A stretch of DNA of 64,000 nt. It comes from Bin87 sp964502995 (lineage in GTDB: Bacteria > Chloroflexota > Dehalococcoidia > Lucifugimonadales > UBA3495). Under the pieces are notes generated by a model, which saw nothing but the letters and a program-made list of their open reading frames with translations, was not told the origin of the DNA and searched no databases. Of the stretch, positions 8,860 through 17,120 are shown piece after piece. The position numbers were made by a program, and so were the translations under genes. Where the stretch lies: NCBI GenBank assembly GCA_964502995.1, contig CAZCZB010000009.1, positions 13,988-77,987 of the forward strand. The letters are read 5' to 3'. Every line of letters starts with the position of its first letter. The stretch's first letter is position 1.

Positions 8860-10131
8860 ATGGCTAAGGAACCGATTTACGCGGTGATTGATATCGGTAC
8901 CAGCAAAGTGGTCGCGATAGCGGCCAGGCTGGGAACCGAAGGAGAACTGAAACCACTTGGCATAGGCTCCTCGCCCTCGTTGGGCGTTCAGCAGGGAGTG
9001 ATCGACGATTTCAGTGAGGTCAAGGAAGCCGTTCAACAAAGCCTTTCGGAGTGCGTCCGTTACCTGGGCAGAAATCCGGTGAACAGGTTCCACGCCATCG
9101 TCAACGGCGATCACCTCGTCGGTTCCAACTCCTCCGAAGGCATAACCGGCGGCGAAGATCATCTGACCGTTACCGAACAGCACTTGAGATCCTTGCTCAG
9201 CGGCGCGTCGGGCGTGATGCAACAGCAGATGGACAGCAAGAGTGAACAGACCCTGCACATCATCCCGATGCGGTACAAACTGGACGGGTTGGCCGGCGTG
9301 CGCAATCCCACCGGGTTGAACACCAGCGAACTGCAGTTGGAAGCCCACGTCGTCAGGGGAAAGACGATTCCGCTGGGCAACACGGTCAGGGCCCTGCAGG
9401 GATGCAAGGTTCAGGTGGACGGTTTACTGTCGCATGCACTCGCGTCCGGCGAAGGCGTGCTGACGGCGGACGAACGCGAGATGGGAGTGGGCGTCATTGA
9501 TATCGGCGGAGGCACCATCAAGATCGCGCTGTACCGGGGCGGCACGCCGTTCTATTCGTCCGTGATTGCAATGGGCGGCAATCAGTTGACCCGCGATTTG
9601 GCGGTGTCTTTGAGGGTTCCTTACCGCATCGCCGAAGAGCTCAAAATCCAGTACGGCCATTCGCTTCCCGACGATTTGCCCTCAACTGAAGAAGTGGTGA
9701 TTCCTGCGACTCAGATGCACCCGAAGCGGGTGGTGAGCCGCCAGGAAATGTGTGAACCGCTCTACCTGCGCTCGTTGCAAATGCTGAAACTGATTCACGC
9801 CGAACTGTGCAAGGCCGACATGGAAACGGCGCCGGCGGCCGGTTTCGTCCTAACCGGTGGCGGCTCGTTGATGCCGGGGTTTGCCGAAATGACGGAACGC
9901 GGTTTGAGGACTCAGGTCAGGTTGGGCGCGCCCATTTGGTACGCCGGGCTGCCGGAATCCCTGCGCCAACCGGAATATGCGGCGGCCCTGGGAGGCCTGC
10001 AATGGGCGGTGAAACACCGTAACCGGACCGATCGGCCGGCCCGCGAAACCGTAGAAAAGCAAAGAAGCTGGTCGCCGCGTTCATTGATACGCCGGCCGTT
10101 TGCGAAAGCGGCGGCGGAAGATCACGAATAG
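8860..10131 (+). CDS. ftsA: Cell division protein FtsA
   Basis: FtsA is the actin-like ATPase that tethers FtsZ filaments to the membrane. The 423-residue product shows the phosphate-1 motif VIDIGTSKVVAIA near the N-terminus, the phosphate-2 motif GVIDIGGGTIKIALYRGG near the middle and the adenosine motif VLTGGGSLMPGF near residue 330. The SHS2/1C domain lies between the first two. The C-terminus is basic, with a possible short amphipathic segment (SLIRRPFAKAA) that could act as membrane anchor. AAAGGA precedes the ATG. It lies 98 bases upstream of ftsZ. Confidence 0.93.
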   Translation: MAKEPIYAVIDIGTSKVVAIAARLGTEGELKPLGIGSSPSLGVQQGVIDDFSEVKEAVQQSLSECVRYLGRNPVNRFHAIVNGDHLVGSNSSEGITGGEDHLTVTEQHLRSLLSGASGVMQQQMDSKSEQTLHIIPMRYKLDGLAGVRNPTGLNTSELQLEAHVVRGKTIPLGNTVRALQGCKVQVDGLLSHALASGEGVLTADEREMGVGVIDIGGGTIKIALYRGGTPFYSSVIAMGGNQLTRDLAVSLRVPYRIAEELKIQYGHSLPDDLPSTEEVVIPATQMHPKRVVSRQEMCEPLYLRSLQMLKLIHAELCKADMETAPAAGFVLTGGGSLMPGFAEMTERGLRTQVRLGAPIWYAGLPESLRQPEYAAALGGLQWAVKHRNRTDRPARETVEKQRSWSPRSLIRRPFAKAAAEDHE

Positions 10132-10229
10132 TCGCGCAGCCTGTCGGCGCAAAACGCCGCGGCCGCGCAATCAAAACGCATACTCTGAACCCGTGCAACA
10201 TTGCACCAAAATCAGGAGGAACCACGATT

Positions 10230-11372
10230 ATGATATTTCCCGATAGCTCCGCTTCGTGGGAACCGGCAGGCGGTTTTGAAGATGGCGACGGGATGATCCC
10301 CGAGATCGGCCGCGGCGTGCCGCTCATCAAGGTGATGGGTGTCGGAGGCGGCGGATCCAACGCGGTCAGTCGCATGTACAAGGAAAAATTGCCCGTGGTC
10401 GAGTATTACGCGCTGAACACCGACGCGCAGCACCTCTCCCGGTGCGACGTGCATTACCGGTTGGCCCTGGGCCGGAACCTCACGCGCGGCCTGGGAGCCG
10501 GCGCGCAGCCGGAACTGGGCCGGCAGGCCGCGGAGGAATCGCGGTCGGAAATCGAGCAGGCCGTTCGCGGCGCGGACATGGTGTTCGTGGCAGTGGGCAT
10601 GGGTGGCGGAACCGGTACGGGCGCCGCGCCAATCGTGGCGCAAATCGCCAAGGAAAGCGGCGCGCTGACCATCGCAGTCGTGAGCAGGCCTTTCGGCTTT
10701 GAAGCTCAGACCAGGCGCCGGAACGCGGAAGAAGGACTGGAACGGCTCCGCGACCAGGTGGACACAATGATCGTGATCCCCAACGACCGGTTGCTGGCCC
10801 TCAACGAAGAACAACCCGATTCCTATTCCTGGGAAGACGCCCTGAAACTTGCGGACTCCGTGCTGCACCAGGGAATCAGCGCCATCGCAGAGGTGGTGAC
10901 GGTGCCCGGCGAGATCAACGTTGACTTCGCTGACGTGAAGACCATCCTCACCGGCGCGGGTCAAGCCTGGCTGTCAATCGGACGAGGCCGGGGCCCGGAC
11001 CGGGCCAAGGAGGCCGCCAGGCAGTGTACTGAAAGCCCGTTGCTCGACATGTCCCTGGAAGGCGCGCGCCGCATCCTGTTCGTGTTGACCGGAGGCAACA
11101 ACCTGTCCCTCCAGGAGGTGCAGGAAGCGGCCGCCGTGGTCGAGGACCTTGCCGATCCGAATGCAAACATTATTTTCGGCACCAACAAAGACGCCCGGCT
11201 GGATGATGAGGTCAAGATGACCATGGTCGCCGCCGATTTCCCGGCCCCCGTCGAGGAACCGGAGGACGACATAGCGAAGTTGCTGGGCGAGATGGAAATT
11301 CCGGACCGCCGCGACTACGAACTACCCACGTTTTTGCAGCAACGCCAGAACCGCCGGGGGTTCTATCACTAA
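10230..11372 (+). CDS. ftsZ: Cell division protein FtsZ
   Basis: FtsZ is the tubulin-like GTPase of the division ring. The 380-residue product has a 30-residue N-terminal extension and the GTP-binding signature GGGTGTG at 125-131. The catalytic T7 loop NVDFADV lies at 230-236, and the C-terminal peptide YELPTFLQQRQNRR, used to bind FtsA, is near the end. The linker before that peptide is short. A strong GGAGGA ribosome site precedes the ATG. A rho-independent terminator follows within 30 bases, so ftsZ ends the rsmH-ftsA-ftsZ unit. Confidence 0.97.
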   Translation: MIFPDSSASWEPAGGFEDGDGMIPEIGRGVPLIKVMGVGGGGSNAVSRMYKEKLPVVEYYALNTDAQHLSRCDVHYRLALGRNLTRGLGAGAQPELGRQAAEESRSEIEQAVRGADMVFVAVGMGGGTGTGAAPIVAQIAKESGALTIAVVSRPFGFEAQTRRRNAEEGLERLRDQVDTMIVIPNDRLLALNEEQPDSYSWEDALKLADSVLHQGISAIAEVVTVPGEINVDFADVKTILTGAGQAWLSIGRGRGPDRAKEAARQCTESPLLDMSLEGARRILFVLTGGNNLSLQEVQEAAAVVEDLADPNANIIFGTNKDARLDDEVKMTMVAADFPAPVEEPEDDIAKLLGEMEIPDRRDYELPTFLQQRQNRRGFYH

Positions 11373-11401
11373 AACCCGGAGGCAAATCACGAACAAAATG
11401 G

Positions 11402-11430
11402 CCCGGTCCGCCCAGCGGACCGGGTTTTTT
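11402..11430 (+). terminator. Rho-independent terminator after ftsZ
   Basis: A perfect 10-bp stem (11402-11411 with 11415-11424, CCCGGTCCGC paired to GCGGACCGGG) closes a three-base loop and is followed by six T residues. It lies 29 bases after the ftsZ stop. Confidence 0.95.
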
Positions 11431-11551
11431 GTGTCCTCAAACCCCGACCGTTTCAAGGCGTTCAGGCCGATTTTAGAGTCGGGGCAAAGGGTGTGATCAG
11501 GATGTTGTTTCAAATCCGCCAAAATTGATGAAACCCCGCACTGGGGGGAAA

Positions 11552-11582
11552 TTGACACCCTTGAAACAGGTTGGGCTATAAT
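11552..11582 (+). promoter_or_regulatory. Promoter of the nrdR-nrdJ unit
   Basis: TTGACA (11552-11557) and TATAAT (11577-11582) are both perfect consensus hexamers, separated by 19 bases, slightly longer than ideal. Transcription would start near 11589, about 90 bases ahead of nrdR. The remaining gap after ftsZ (11431-11551) shows no gene. Confidence 0.75.
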
Positions 11583-11603
11583 CCCAGATACCAGAGATTG
11601 TGG

Positions 11604-11624
11604 TTGTGTTGGTTGACAATACAA
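11604..11624. promoter_or_regulatory. Inverted repeat in the nrdR leader, candidate operator
   Basis: TTGTGTTG (11604-11611) and CAATACAA (11617-11624) form an inverted repeat with seven of eight positions complementary and a five-base centre. It lies about 15-35 bases downstream of the predicted transcription start, a position suited to a repressor. NrdR autoregulation is plausible, but the sequence does not closely match the NrdR box as I remember it. Confidence 0.4.
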
Positions 11625-11678
11625 CATATACCGATTTCAAGAAAAGTCCCAAAAAACGACCAAAAGGCAGCACATTCT

Positions 11679-12224
11679 ATGAAATGCCCATATTGTGAGT
11701 CGAGCGAAAGCAAGGTCACGGATTCCAGGGAAACGGAACACGGGATCCGGCGGCGCCGGGAGTGCCTGACTTGCAATCGTCGTTTCACGACCCACGAACA
11801 GGTCCGGCTGCCCGCTCTGCTCGTAGAGAAAAGGGATGGGCGTCGGCAGGAGTTCGACCGGGAAAAACTGCTGACCGGGGTCAACATGGCGTGTACCAGG
11901 CGGCCCATTCCGCGCCGGGACGTCGACCGGTTGGCCGACGACATCGAGGCCGAACTGCAGCGCCTGGGCAGCGGGACGGTAAAATCCCGCGACCTCGGCC
12001 TGATGGTCCTGGAGCGCCTCCGGACTTTGGATGAAGTTGCGTATATGCGGTACGCATCCGTTTACTACGATTTTCAGGACGCCGGCGACTTTGAGGAACG
12101 CGCCCGTACCCTGCGCAACGGGGAACCTGAACCGTTGCTCAGCATCGCGGCCGTCACTCCCCGGCGTACCCGTCAACGGCGCGACACACGCCGCACGGGT
12201 TCTCGGACGAATCACAGCGCCTAA
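11679..12224 (+). CDS. nrdR: Transcriptional repressor NrdR
   Basis: NrdR senses ATP and dATP and represses ribonucleotide reductase genes. The 181-residue product starts MKCPYC and has the zinc ribbon CPYC...CLTC (residues 3-34), then the ATP-cone domain with VEKRDGRRQEFDREKL and MRYASVYYDFQD. The frame is open upstream, but this ATG has AAGGCAG eight bases before it and matches the family start. Beyond residue 155 it has a basic, low-complexity tail. It is the first gene of a unit that ends in nrdJ, the enzyme it presumably controls. Confidence 0.95.
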   Translation: MKCPYCESSESKVTDSRETEHGIRRRRECLTCNRRFTTHEQVRLPALLVEKRDGRRQEFDREKLLTGVNMACTRRPIPRRDVDRLADDIEAELQRLGSGTVKSRDLGLMVLERLRTLDEVAYMRYASVYYDFQDAGDFEERARTLRNGEPEPLLSIAAVTPRRTRQRRDTRRTGSRTNHSA

Positions 12225-12270
12225 CGGTCTCCGCGCGGTGTGCCACCATCGCAGCGAGTCCGCAGGATCG

Positions 12271-12672
12271 ATGAAACCAACCAACAAACATCTTGAGACT
12301 TTCAGCGCTCCGGCATTGCCACCATCGCCGGGCGTTCTCAGTCGCGCCATTTTGGCGCAAATGCTAACTGCTCGCCAAACCCAACACTTTCGGGAGGTGT
12401 TTAACACCATCATGAGCAGCAGCGTTCAATACTCCGCATTTACCAGGCTGTTGACACACAACAACAAGGTCCACGACTTGGAGGATATGCTGCGGAAGAT
12501 GTGGGTCCCGTCCAACTGGGAAACGGTTGACGAGGACATCGTGGAACCAACGTGGATACCCAACCCGTTCGCGGAACTGCAGGATGACATGGACCGCGAA
12601 TCCAGGGCCTGTCTGGTCAGTTGCTGGGCAGCCCTGCCGATTCAACGTGAAGAGGACGACCTTCTGGCGTGA
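12271..12672 (+). CDS. Unrecognised protein between nrdR and nrdJ (first of two)
   Basis: I do not recognise this family. The ATG at 12271 gives 133 residues and has AGGA four bases upstream; the open frame extends further back into nrdR, which looks accidental. The product is mainly helical in appearance, with Trp residues (MWVPSNWETV, EPTWIPNPF) near 75-100 and an acidic C-terminus. It contains two Cys close together (ACLVSCW) near residue 115. Its stop overlaps the GTG start of the next gene, so the two are probably translated together and may act together in control or assembly of the reductase. Confidence 0.7.
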   Translation: MKPTNKHLETFSAPALPPSPGVLSRAILAQMLTARQTQHFREVFNTIMSSSVQYSAFTRLLTHNNKVHDLEDMLRKMWVPSNWETVDEDIVEPTWIPNPFAELQDDMDRESRACLVSCWAALPIQREEDDLLA

Positions 12673-13286
12673 CCCATTCAAACCCGACACAACCGGCGCA
12701 ACGCGCCAACGCAACCTTTGCGCCGGCGATCGGTGGGCTGAATTCAGTTACGACTGTCACCGCGCGAAGCCGCCCGGTCCAACAATGGGTCGCTCGCGCC
12801 ATGGAGCTTCGCGCTCCGGAGTATGAATCAATGGAACGGATCGTCCAGTACAAGGTAGAGGTCAGTTGCGACCCGTGCCCTCCGGGCACCGAATCCCGGA
12901 TGCTGACGCAATTGCAATCGGCCTTTCCGGTAACCAGTTGTCTGATCACGGAAGACGGGTTGATCATTCGCATGGTGAACACACACGCATTTGCCGACGG
13001 ATCGTTGAAGGATTTCGCGGACCTGGTGGGCAAAACGCTGAGCGACATGGGCATCAGGATGACCACCGGCGTAGTCAGGCAGTTGACGTCCCAACCGCCC
13101 TGTCAGGCAGGCATGTTGACACGCATGCAGGACTTCGCGGCCACGTTCGTCGGAGTCGATCGAGTTCAACCGATTGAAGTGCCAGTGCTGTACTTCTACA
13201 AGGGATTGCGGTTTGATTTGGAACTGACCGCACGACTGCGAGGGCAGCGTGGCCGGTCAAGGATGGAATCCGTCCAGCCTGTCTGA
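12669..13286 (+). CDS. Unrecognised protein between nrdR and nrdJ (second of two)
   Basis: I do not recognise this family. The GTG start overlaps the previous stop (GTGA), implying coupled translation, and gives 205 residues. The first 50 residues look disordered. From about residue 57 the pattern strand (VQYKVEVSCDPC), helix, strand pair (CLITEDGLIIRMVNTHAF), helix, strand (RMTTGVVRQ) resembles a small alpha/beta ferredoxin-like fold. A CDPCPPG segment near residue 66 and another Cys near 144 could bind metal, but that is inference. It sits 101 bases upstream of the nrdJ start on the same strand. Confidence 0.75.
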   Translation: MTHSNPTQPAQRANATFAPAIGGLNSVTTVTARSRPVQQWVARAMELRAPEYESMERIVQYKVEVSCDPCPPGTESRMLTQLQSAFPVTSCLITEDGLIIRMVNTHAFADGSLKDFADLVGKTLSDMGIRMTTGVVRQLTSQPPCQAGMLTRMQDFAATFVGVDRVQPIEVPVLYFYKGLRFDLELTARLRGQRGRSRMESVQPV

Positions 13287-13300
13287 CTGCCCATCCGATG

Positions 13301-13330
13301 AGGCGGACTGCCGACCAACACGGTCCGCCT
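13301..13330 (+). promoter_or_regulatory. Hairpin in the leader of nrdJ
   Basis: AGGCGGAC (13301-13308) pairs perfectly with GTCCGCCT (13323-13330) around a 14-base loop. There is no T run after it, so it is not a plain terminator. Downstream, at about 13345-13375, the sequence turns AT-rich and includes CATATATTCA, which could be a -10 element or a weak NrdR-box core. Either feature could tune nrdJ separately from nrdR. Confidence 0.4.
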
Positions 13331-13387
13331 CAACCACAATCACACGCCATCATATATTCAATAAATCAACAGAGAAGGGAGGCTACC

Positions 13388-15916
13388 GTGGAGGCCAGTG
13401 GATCGAGAGGATCGAACATAACGATCAGTGCGGACTGTGATTCAACGGTGAACGTGAGGCGCCACATCCGGGATGCAATGGCGGAATCCGGGGTTGCCGA
13501 TTCCTACAACCGGAGAACCGGCGAGTTGACCGACAACGCCAGGGTTGTGCTGCAACGACGGTATCTTTCCAAAGATCGTGAAGGCAACGTGCTGGAGGAT
13601 TCGGAAGGGATGTTCCGGCGGGTTGCCCGCAACCTTTCCCAATCGGACCTCGAATACGGCGCGACGGAAACGGAACGAGCGGAAACCGAGGAACGTTTCT
13701 ACGAAGTGATGCGGCGGCTGGAGTTCCTGCCCAACTCCCCGACCCTGATGAACGCCGGACGCGAATTGCAGCAATTGTCGGCGTGCTTCGTGCTGCCCGT
13801 TGAAGACTCGCTGGACTCCATATTCACCAAGGTTAAGCAGACCGCGCTGATTCACAAGAGCGGCGGAGGCACCGGGTTTGCCTTTTCGCGTTTGCGTCCG
13901 GAGGGCGACGTGGTCGGGTCCACCGGCGGCGTTGCGTCCGGGCCCGTGAGCTTCATCAACGCCTTTGACGCCGCGACCGACGTGGTGAAACAGGGCGGCA
14001 CACGCCGGGGCGCCAACATGGGCATATTGCACGTTACGCACCCTGACATCCTCTCGTTCATCACCTCAAAAGAGGATGGCCAACACCTCAGCAACTTCAA
14101 CATATCGGTGGCCGTCAGCGAGGACTTCATGCGTCGGGTCGAGAACAACCAGACCTATGATCTGGTGAACCCGCGCACCGGTCAGATCACCGGCCAGCTC
14201 AACGCCAGGGAAGTGTTCGACCGGATGACGGAATTGGCCTGGCGGACGGGCGACCCGGGAATCGTGTTCCTGGACAGGATCAATCGCGACAATCCGAACC
14301 CGCAGTTGGGCGACATCGAGAGTACCAACCCGTGCGGCGAGCAACCGTTGCTGCCGTACGAATCCTGCAACCTGGGTTCACTGAACCTGGCCAGGATGGT
14401 GAAGTACACGGACGATGATGTCGCCATCGACTGGGACCGTATGTCCGAGGTGATTTCGGCCGCCGTTCACATGTTGGACTGCGTGATCGACATGAACGAT
14501 TACCCCATTGAAGAGATTGCCGACATGAGCCGCAAGACCCGGCGCATCGGCCTCGGCGTCATGGGATGGTCGGATTTGCTGATCCAGTTGGGTGTGCGCT
14601 ACGACAGTGATGATGCGCTGGCCATGGCTCGCCAGGTGATGCAGTTCATACAGGAAGAGACCTACCGGGCATCCGGCGATCTGGTGGAGCAGAGAGGCGC
14701 GTTCCCCGAATGGGAGCGGAGCGCCTACAACAAACCGGGAGATTCTCGCCGAATGCGAAATTCGGCTCCCGTCACCATCGCCCCCACCGGCACCATCAGC
14801 ATCATCGCCGGCGCGTCCAGCGGAATTGAACCGCTGTTCGCCCTTTCGTATGTGCGCAACGTGATGGACAACACCCGTTTGGTCGAAGGCAACGGCTATT
14901 TTGAGGCCGTCGCTCGCCACGAGGGGTTCTATTCCGAAGAGTTGATGGAACAGTTGGCATCGGTGGGCTCGCTGGAGCATCTGGACGTGCCCGATTGGGT
15001 CAAGGACGTATTCCGCGTTTCTCACGACATTGACCCGCGCTGGCATGTGAAGATGCAGGCGGCTTTCCAGGAATACACCGACAACGCGGTGTCCAAGACC
15101 ATTAATTTCCCCCACGACGCCACCGTCGAAGACGTGGCGGAGGCCTATCTGTCGGCGTATACGCTGGGGTGCAAGGGGATCACGGTGTACCGGGACGGCA
15201 GCAAGGCCGATCAGGTGCTAAGCACGGGATCGGCCGAAGGAACGGACGAATCAGCCGGGCAGAATACCGTTGTTGAGATCGAAGTTCCGGCGCCTCGCAT
15301 CCCGAGAGACCGTCCCCGCAAGACCCACGGCGTCACCGAACGGGTGCGCACCGGGCACGGCAACATGTACGTGACCGTGAACCTGGACGATAACGGATTA
15401 CCCTTCGAAGTGTTCGGGACGATGGGCAAGGCCGGCGGTTGCGACGCCGCGCTGCTGGAAGCGGTTTCGCGTCTGGTCTCTCTCGCCCTGCGGGCCGGCA
15501 TAGAAACCGGCGAGGTCACCCGCCAGTTGCGTGGGATCACGTGCTGCCCCGCCTGGGACGACGGTACGCTGGTACGGTCGGGTCCGGATGCGGTTGCCAT
15601 CGTGCTGGACAACCTGATCCAGGGATTGGATTCGGAAAACGGCGGACGCGACGGAGTCCAGTTGACTTTGCCGACCGGGTTCCCCGGCTATGGCGGAGAC
15701 GGCCCCGAGGTTCGCCCGTTCTTTCCCCCGCAGGGTGTGACGATGGATCGGGACCCGGGCCACGGCGATGCCGGCAACGGGAATGGCAACGGACACTCAG
15801 CCCATCGCGGTGGGGAACTGATTTACGCGCAGCGCTGTCCCGAATGCAACGGCGGTGTTGTCAACCAGGAGGGCTGCCTCACCTGCTATTCCTGCGGCTG
15901 GAACAAGTGCGAATAG
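13388..15916 (+). CDS. nrdJ: Adenosylcobalamin-dependent (class II) ribonucleoside-diphosphate reductase
   Basis: The enzyme reduces ribonucleotides to deoxyribonucleotides using adenosylcobalamin as radical source. The GTG start has AGAAGGGAGG five bases upstream and gives 842 residues; an in-frame ATG 90 bases earlier lacks such a site. Visible features include the SPTLMNAGRE segment, GGTGFAFSRLRP, the active-site region NPCGEQPLLPYESCNLGS and the APTGTISIIAGASSGIEP phosphate loop. A TSCPD-like domain follows near residues 665-740, then a Gly/Asn-rich linker. A terminal zinc ribbon (CPECNG...CYSCGWNKC) ends the protein. NrdR in the same unit is the likely regulator, and the cell must have cobalamin. 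Confidence 0.96.
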   Translation: MEASGSRGSNITISADCDSTVNVRRHIRDAMAESGVADSYNRRTGELTDNARVVLQRRYLSKDREGNVLEDSEGMFRRVARNLSQSDLEYGATETERAETEERFYEVMRRLEFLPNSPTLMNAGRELQQLSACFVLPVEDSLDSIFTKVKQTALIHKSGGGTGFAFSRLRPEGDVVGSTGGVASGPVSFINAFDAATDVVKQGGTRRGANMGILHVTHPDILSFITSKEDGQHLSNFNISVAVSEDFMRRVENNQTYDLVNPRTGQITGQLNAREVFDRMTELAWRTGDPGIVFLDRINRDNPNPQLGDIESTNPCGEQPLLPYESCNLGSLNLARMVKYTDDDVAIDWDRMSEVISAAVHMLDCVIDMNDYPIEEIADMSRKTRRIGLGVMGWSDLLIQLGVRYDSDDALAMARQVMQFIQEETYRASGDLVEQRGAFPEWERSAYNKPGDSRRMRNSAPVTIAPTGTISIIAGASSGIEPLFALSYVRNVMDNTRLVEGNGYFEAVARHEGFYSEELMEQLASVGSLEHLDVPDWVKDVFRVSHDIDPRWHVKMQAAFQEYTDNAVSKTINFPHDATVEDVAEAYLSAYTLGCKGITVYRDGSKADQVLSTGSAEGTDESAGQNTVVEIEVPAPRIPRDRPRKTHGVTERVRTGHGNMYVTVNLDDNGLPFEVFGTMGKAGGCDAALLEAVSRLVSLALRAGIETGEVTRQLRGITCCPAWDDGTLVRSGPDAVAIVLDNLIQGLDSENGGRDGVQLTLPTGFPGYGGDGPEVRPFFPPQGVTMDRDPGHGDAGNGNGNGHSAHRGGELIYAQRCPECNGGVVNQEGCLTCYSCGWNKCE

Positions 15917-15953
15917 CAGGGGCACGGTCTGGACCGGTCGTCGGATGAATCGC

Positions 15954-15987
15954 GCAGGCAGGCAAACTTACGAGTACACCTGCCTGC
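15954..15987. repeat. Inverted repeat between nrdJ and pdxA
   Basis: GCAGGCAGG (15954-15962) pairs with CCTGCCTGC (15979-15987) around a 16-base loop, 38 bases after the nrdJ stop. No T run follows on either strand, so if it ends transcription it does so weakly. Confidence 0.5.
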
Positions 15988-16019
15988 CAATCCCCAAACC
16001 GACGCGGATGGCTGCGTGA

Positions 16020-16025
16020 TATAAT
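16020..16025 (+). promoter_or_regulatory. -10 element upstream of pdxA
   Basis: A perfect TATAAT lies 47 bases before the pdxA ATG. The bases expected for a -35 element (around 15997-16002) do not match consensus, so an activator may be needed. Confidence 0.45.
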
Positions 16026-16072
16026 CGCTCCCCACCGGGATTTCACAGGTTTCAGCACTCGCGAGGCGCATC

Positions 16073-17116
16073 ATGCCAGAAGGAAACGGCTCCACGGATA
16101 ATCGCCCGGCCATCGCGATCACCATGGGTGATCCGTGCGGCATAGGGCCGGAAGTTGTGGTCAAGGCGCTGGCCGACTCGCGCGTATACCAGGCGTGCCG
16201 GCCGGTGGTGATCGGAAACGTGTACGCCATGGAGCAGGCGGCCCGCATGACGGGGCTGCCGTTGGGGATCCACGGCACCGATGATCCCACCACGGCGGGA
16301 GACGACCCCACCACGGTTGACGTGGTGGATATCGGGAACCTCAACCCCGAGGACATATCGGTAGGCGAATTGAGCGTCGCCTGCGGCAAGGCAGCGATGG
16401 AATGGGTGAGCAAGGCGGGACAACTTGCCATGGCCGGCGTCGTTGACGGGCTGGCCACCGCTCCGCTGAACAAGGAAGCCGCCGCGATGGCCGGGTACGA
16501 AGCCATCGGGCACATGGAATTGTTGCAGGAACTGTCTGGCGCCAGGACAGTGGCCACAATGTTGATGGCCAAGAACCTGCGGGTGGTGCATCTGACCACT
16601 CACCGGTCATTGAAGGTTGCCTGCGATTACGTGAAGAAGGACCGTATACTCGATTACCTGCGCTTGACGGACCGCAGTTTCCGGCAGTGGGGATTCACCA
16701 ACCCCCGGATTGGCGTGGCTGCGTTGAACCCGCACGGCAGCGACGGCGGACTGCTGGGCCACGAGGAAGCCGAGGAGATCGCTCCGGCCGTGCAGCAGGC
16801 GCAGTCGGAGGGGATCAACGCCATCGGCCCCGTGCCGGCGGACATCATCTTCCACCAGGCCATCCAGGATCGATACGACGTAACGCTGTGCATGTACCAC
16901 GACCAGGGTCACATTCCGGTCAAGGTGTACGGATTCGAGGAGAGCATCACCGCCAACCTGGGGCTGCCGTTCATCCGCACTTCCGTTGACCACGGCACCG
17001 CGTTTGACATCGCAGGCAAGAACGTGGCCGACCATACTTCGATGGTGGAGTCGATCCGCATGGCCGTGGCGTTCGCCCGGGGTGATGGGCTCGCCGATGG
17101 CTGGGGTGAGGGATAA
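16073..17116 (+). CDS. pdxA: 4-hydroxythreonine-4-phosphate dehydrogenase family protein (PdxA)
   Basis: PdxA oxidises 4-phosphohydroxy-L-threonine in the DXP-dependent route to pyridoxal phosphate. The 347-residue product carries the family start ITMGDPCGIGPEVVVKAL, the ATAPLNKEA segment, metal-binding His residues (GHMELL, IIFHQA and CMYHDQGHIPVK) and the SVDHGTAFDIAGK motif near the C-terminus. A paralogue group (PdxA2) acts on other phosphorylated four-carbon acids and cannot be excluded, because no pdxJ is in this window. proC follows five bases after the stop. Confidence 0.88.
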   Translation: MPEGNGSTDNRPAIAITMGDPCGIGPEVVVKALADSRVYQACRPVVIGNVYAMEQAARMTGLPLGIHGTDDPTTAGDDPTTVDVVDIGNLNPEDISVGELSVACGKAAMEWVSKAGQLAMAGVVDGLATAPLNKEAAAMAGYEAIGHMELLQELSGARTVATMLMAKNLRVVHLTTHRSLKVACDYVKKDRILDYLRLTDRSFRQWGFTNPRIGVAALNPHGSDGGLLGHEEAEEIAPAVQQAQSEGINAIGPVPADIIFHQAIQDRYDVTLCMYHDQGHIPVKVYGFEESITANLGLPFIRTSVDHGTAFDIAGKNVADHTSMVESIRMAVAFARGDGLADGWGEG

Positions 17117-17120
17117 CGCC

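Noticed and set aside
12031..12270. An N-terminal extension of the gene at 12271 reaching into nrdR
   Set aside because: The added residues overlap nrdR by almost 200 bases, look like frame-shifted NrdR codons and lack a ribosome site.
13287..13387. A cobalamin riboswitch before nrdJ
   Set aside because: The enzyme uses B12, so a riboswitch was looked for, but the gap is only about 100 bases and holds one small hairpin with no B12-box pattern.
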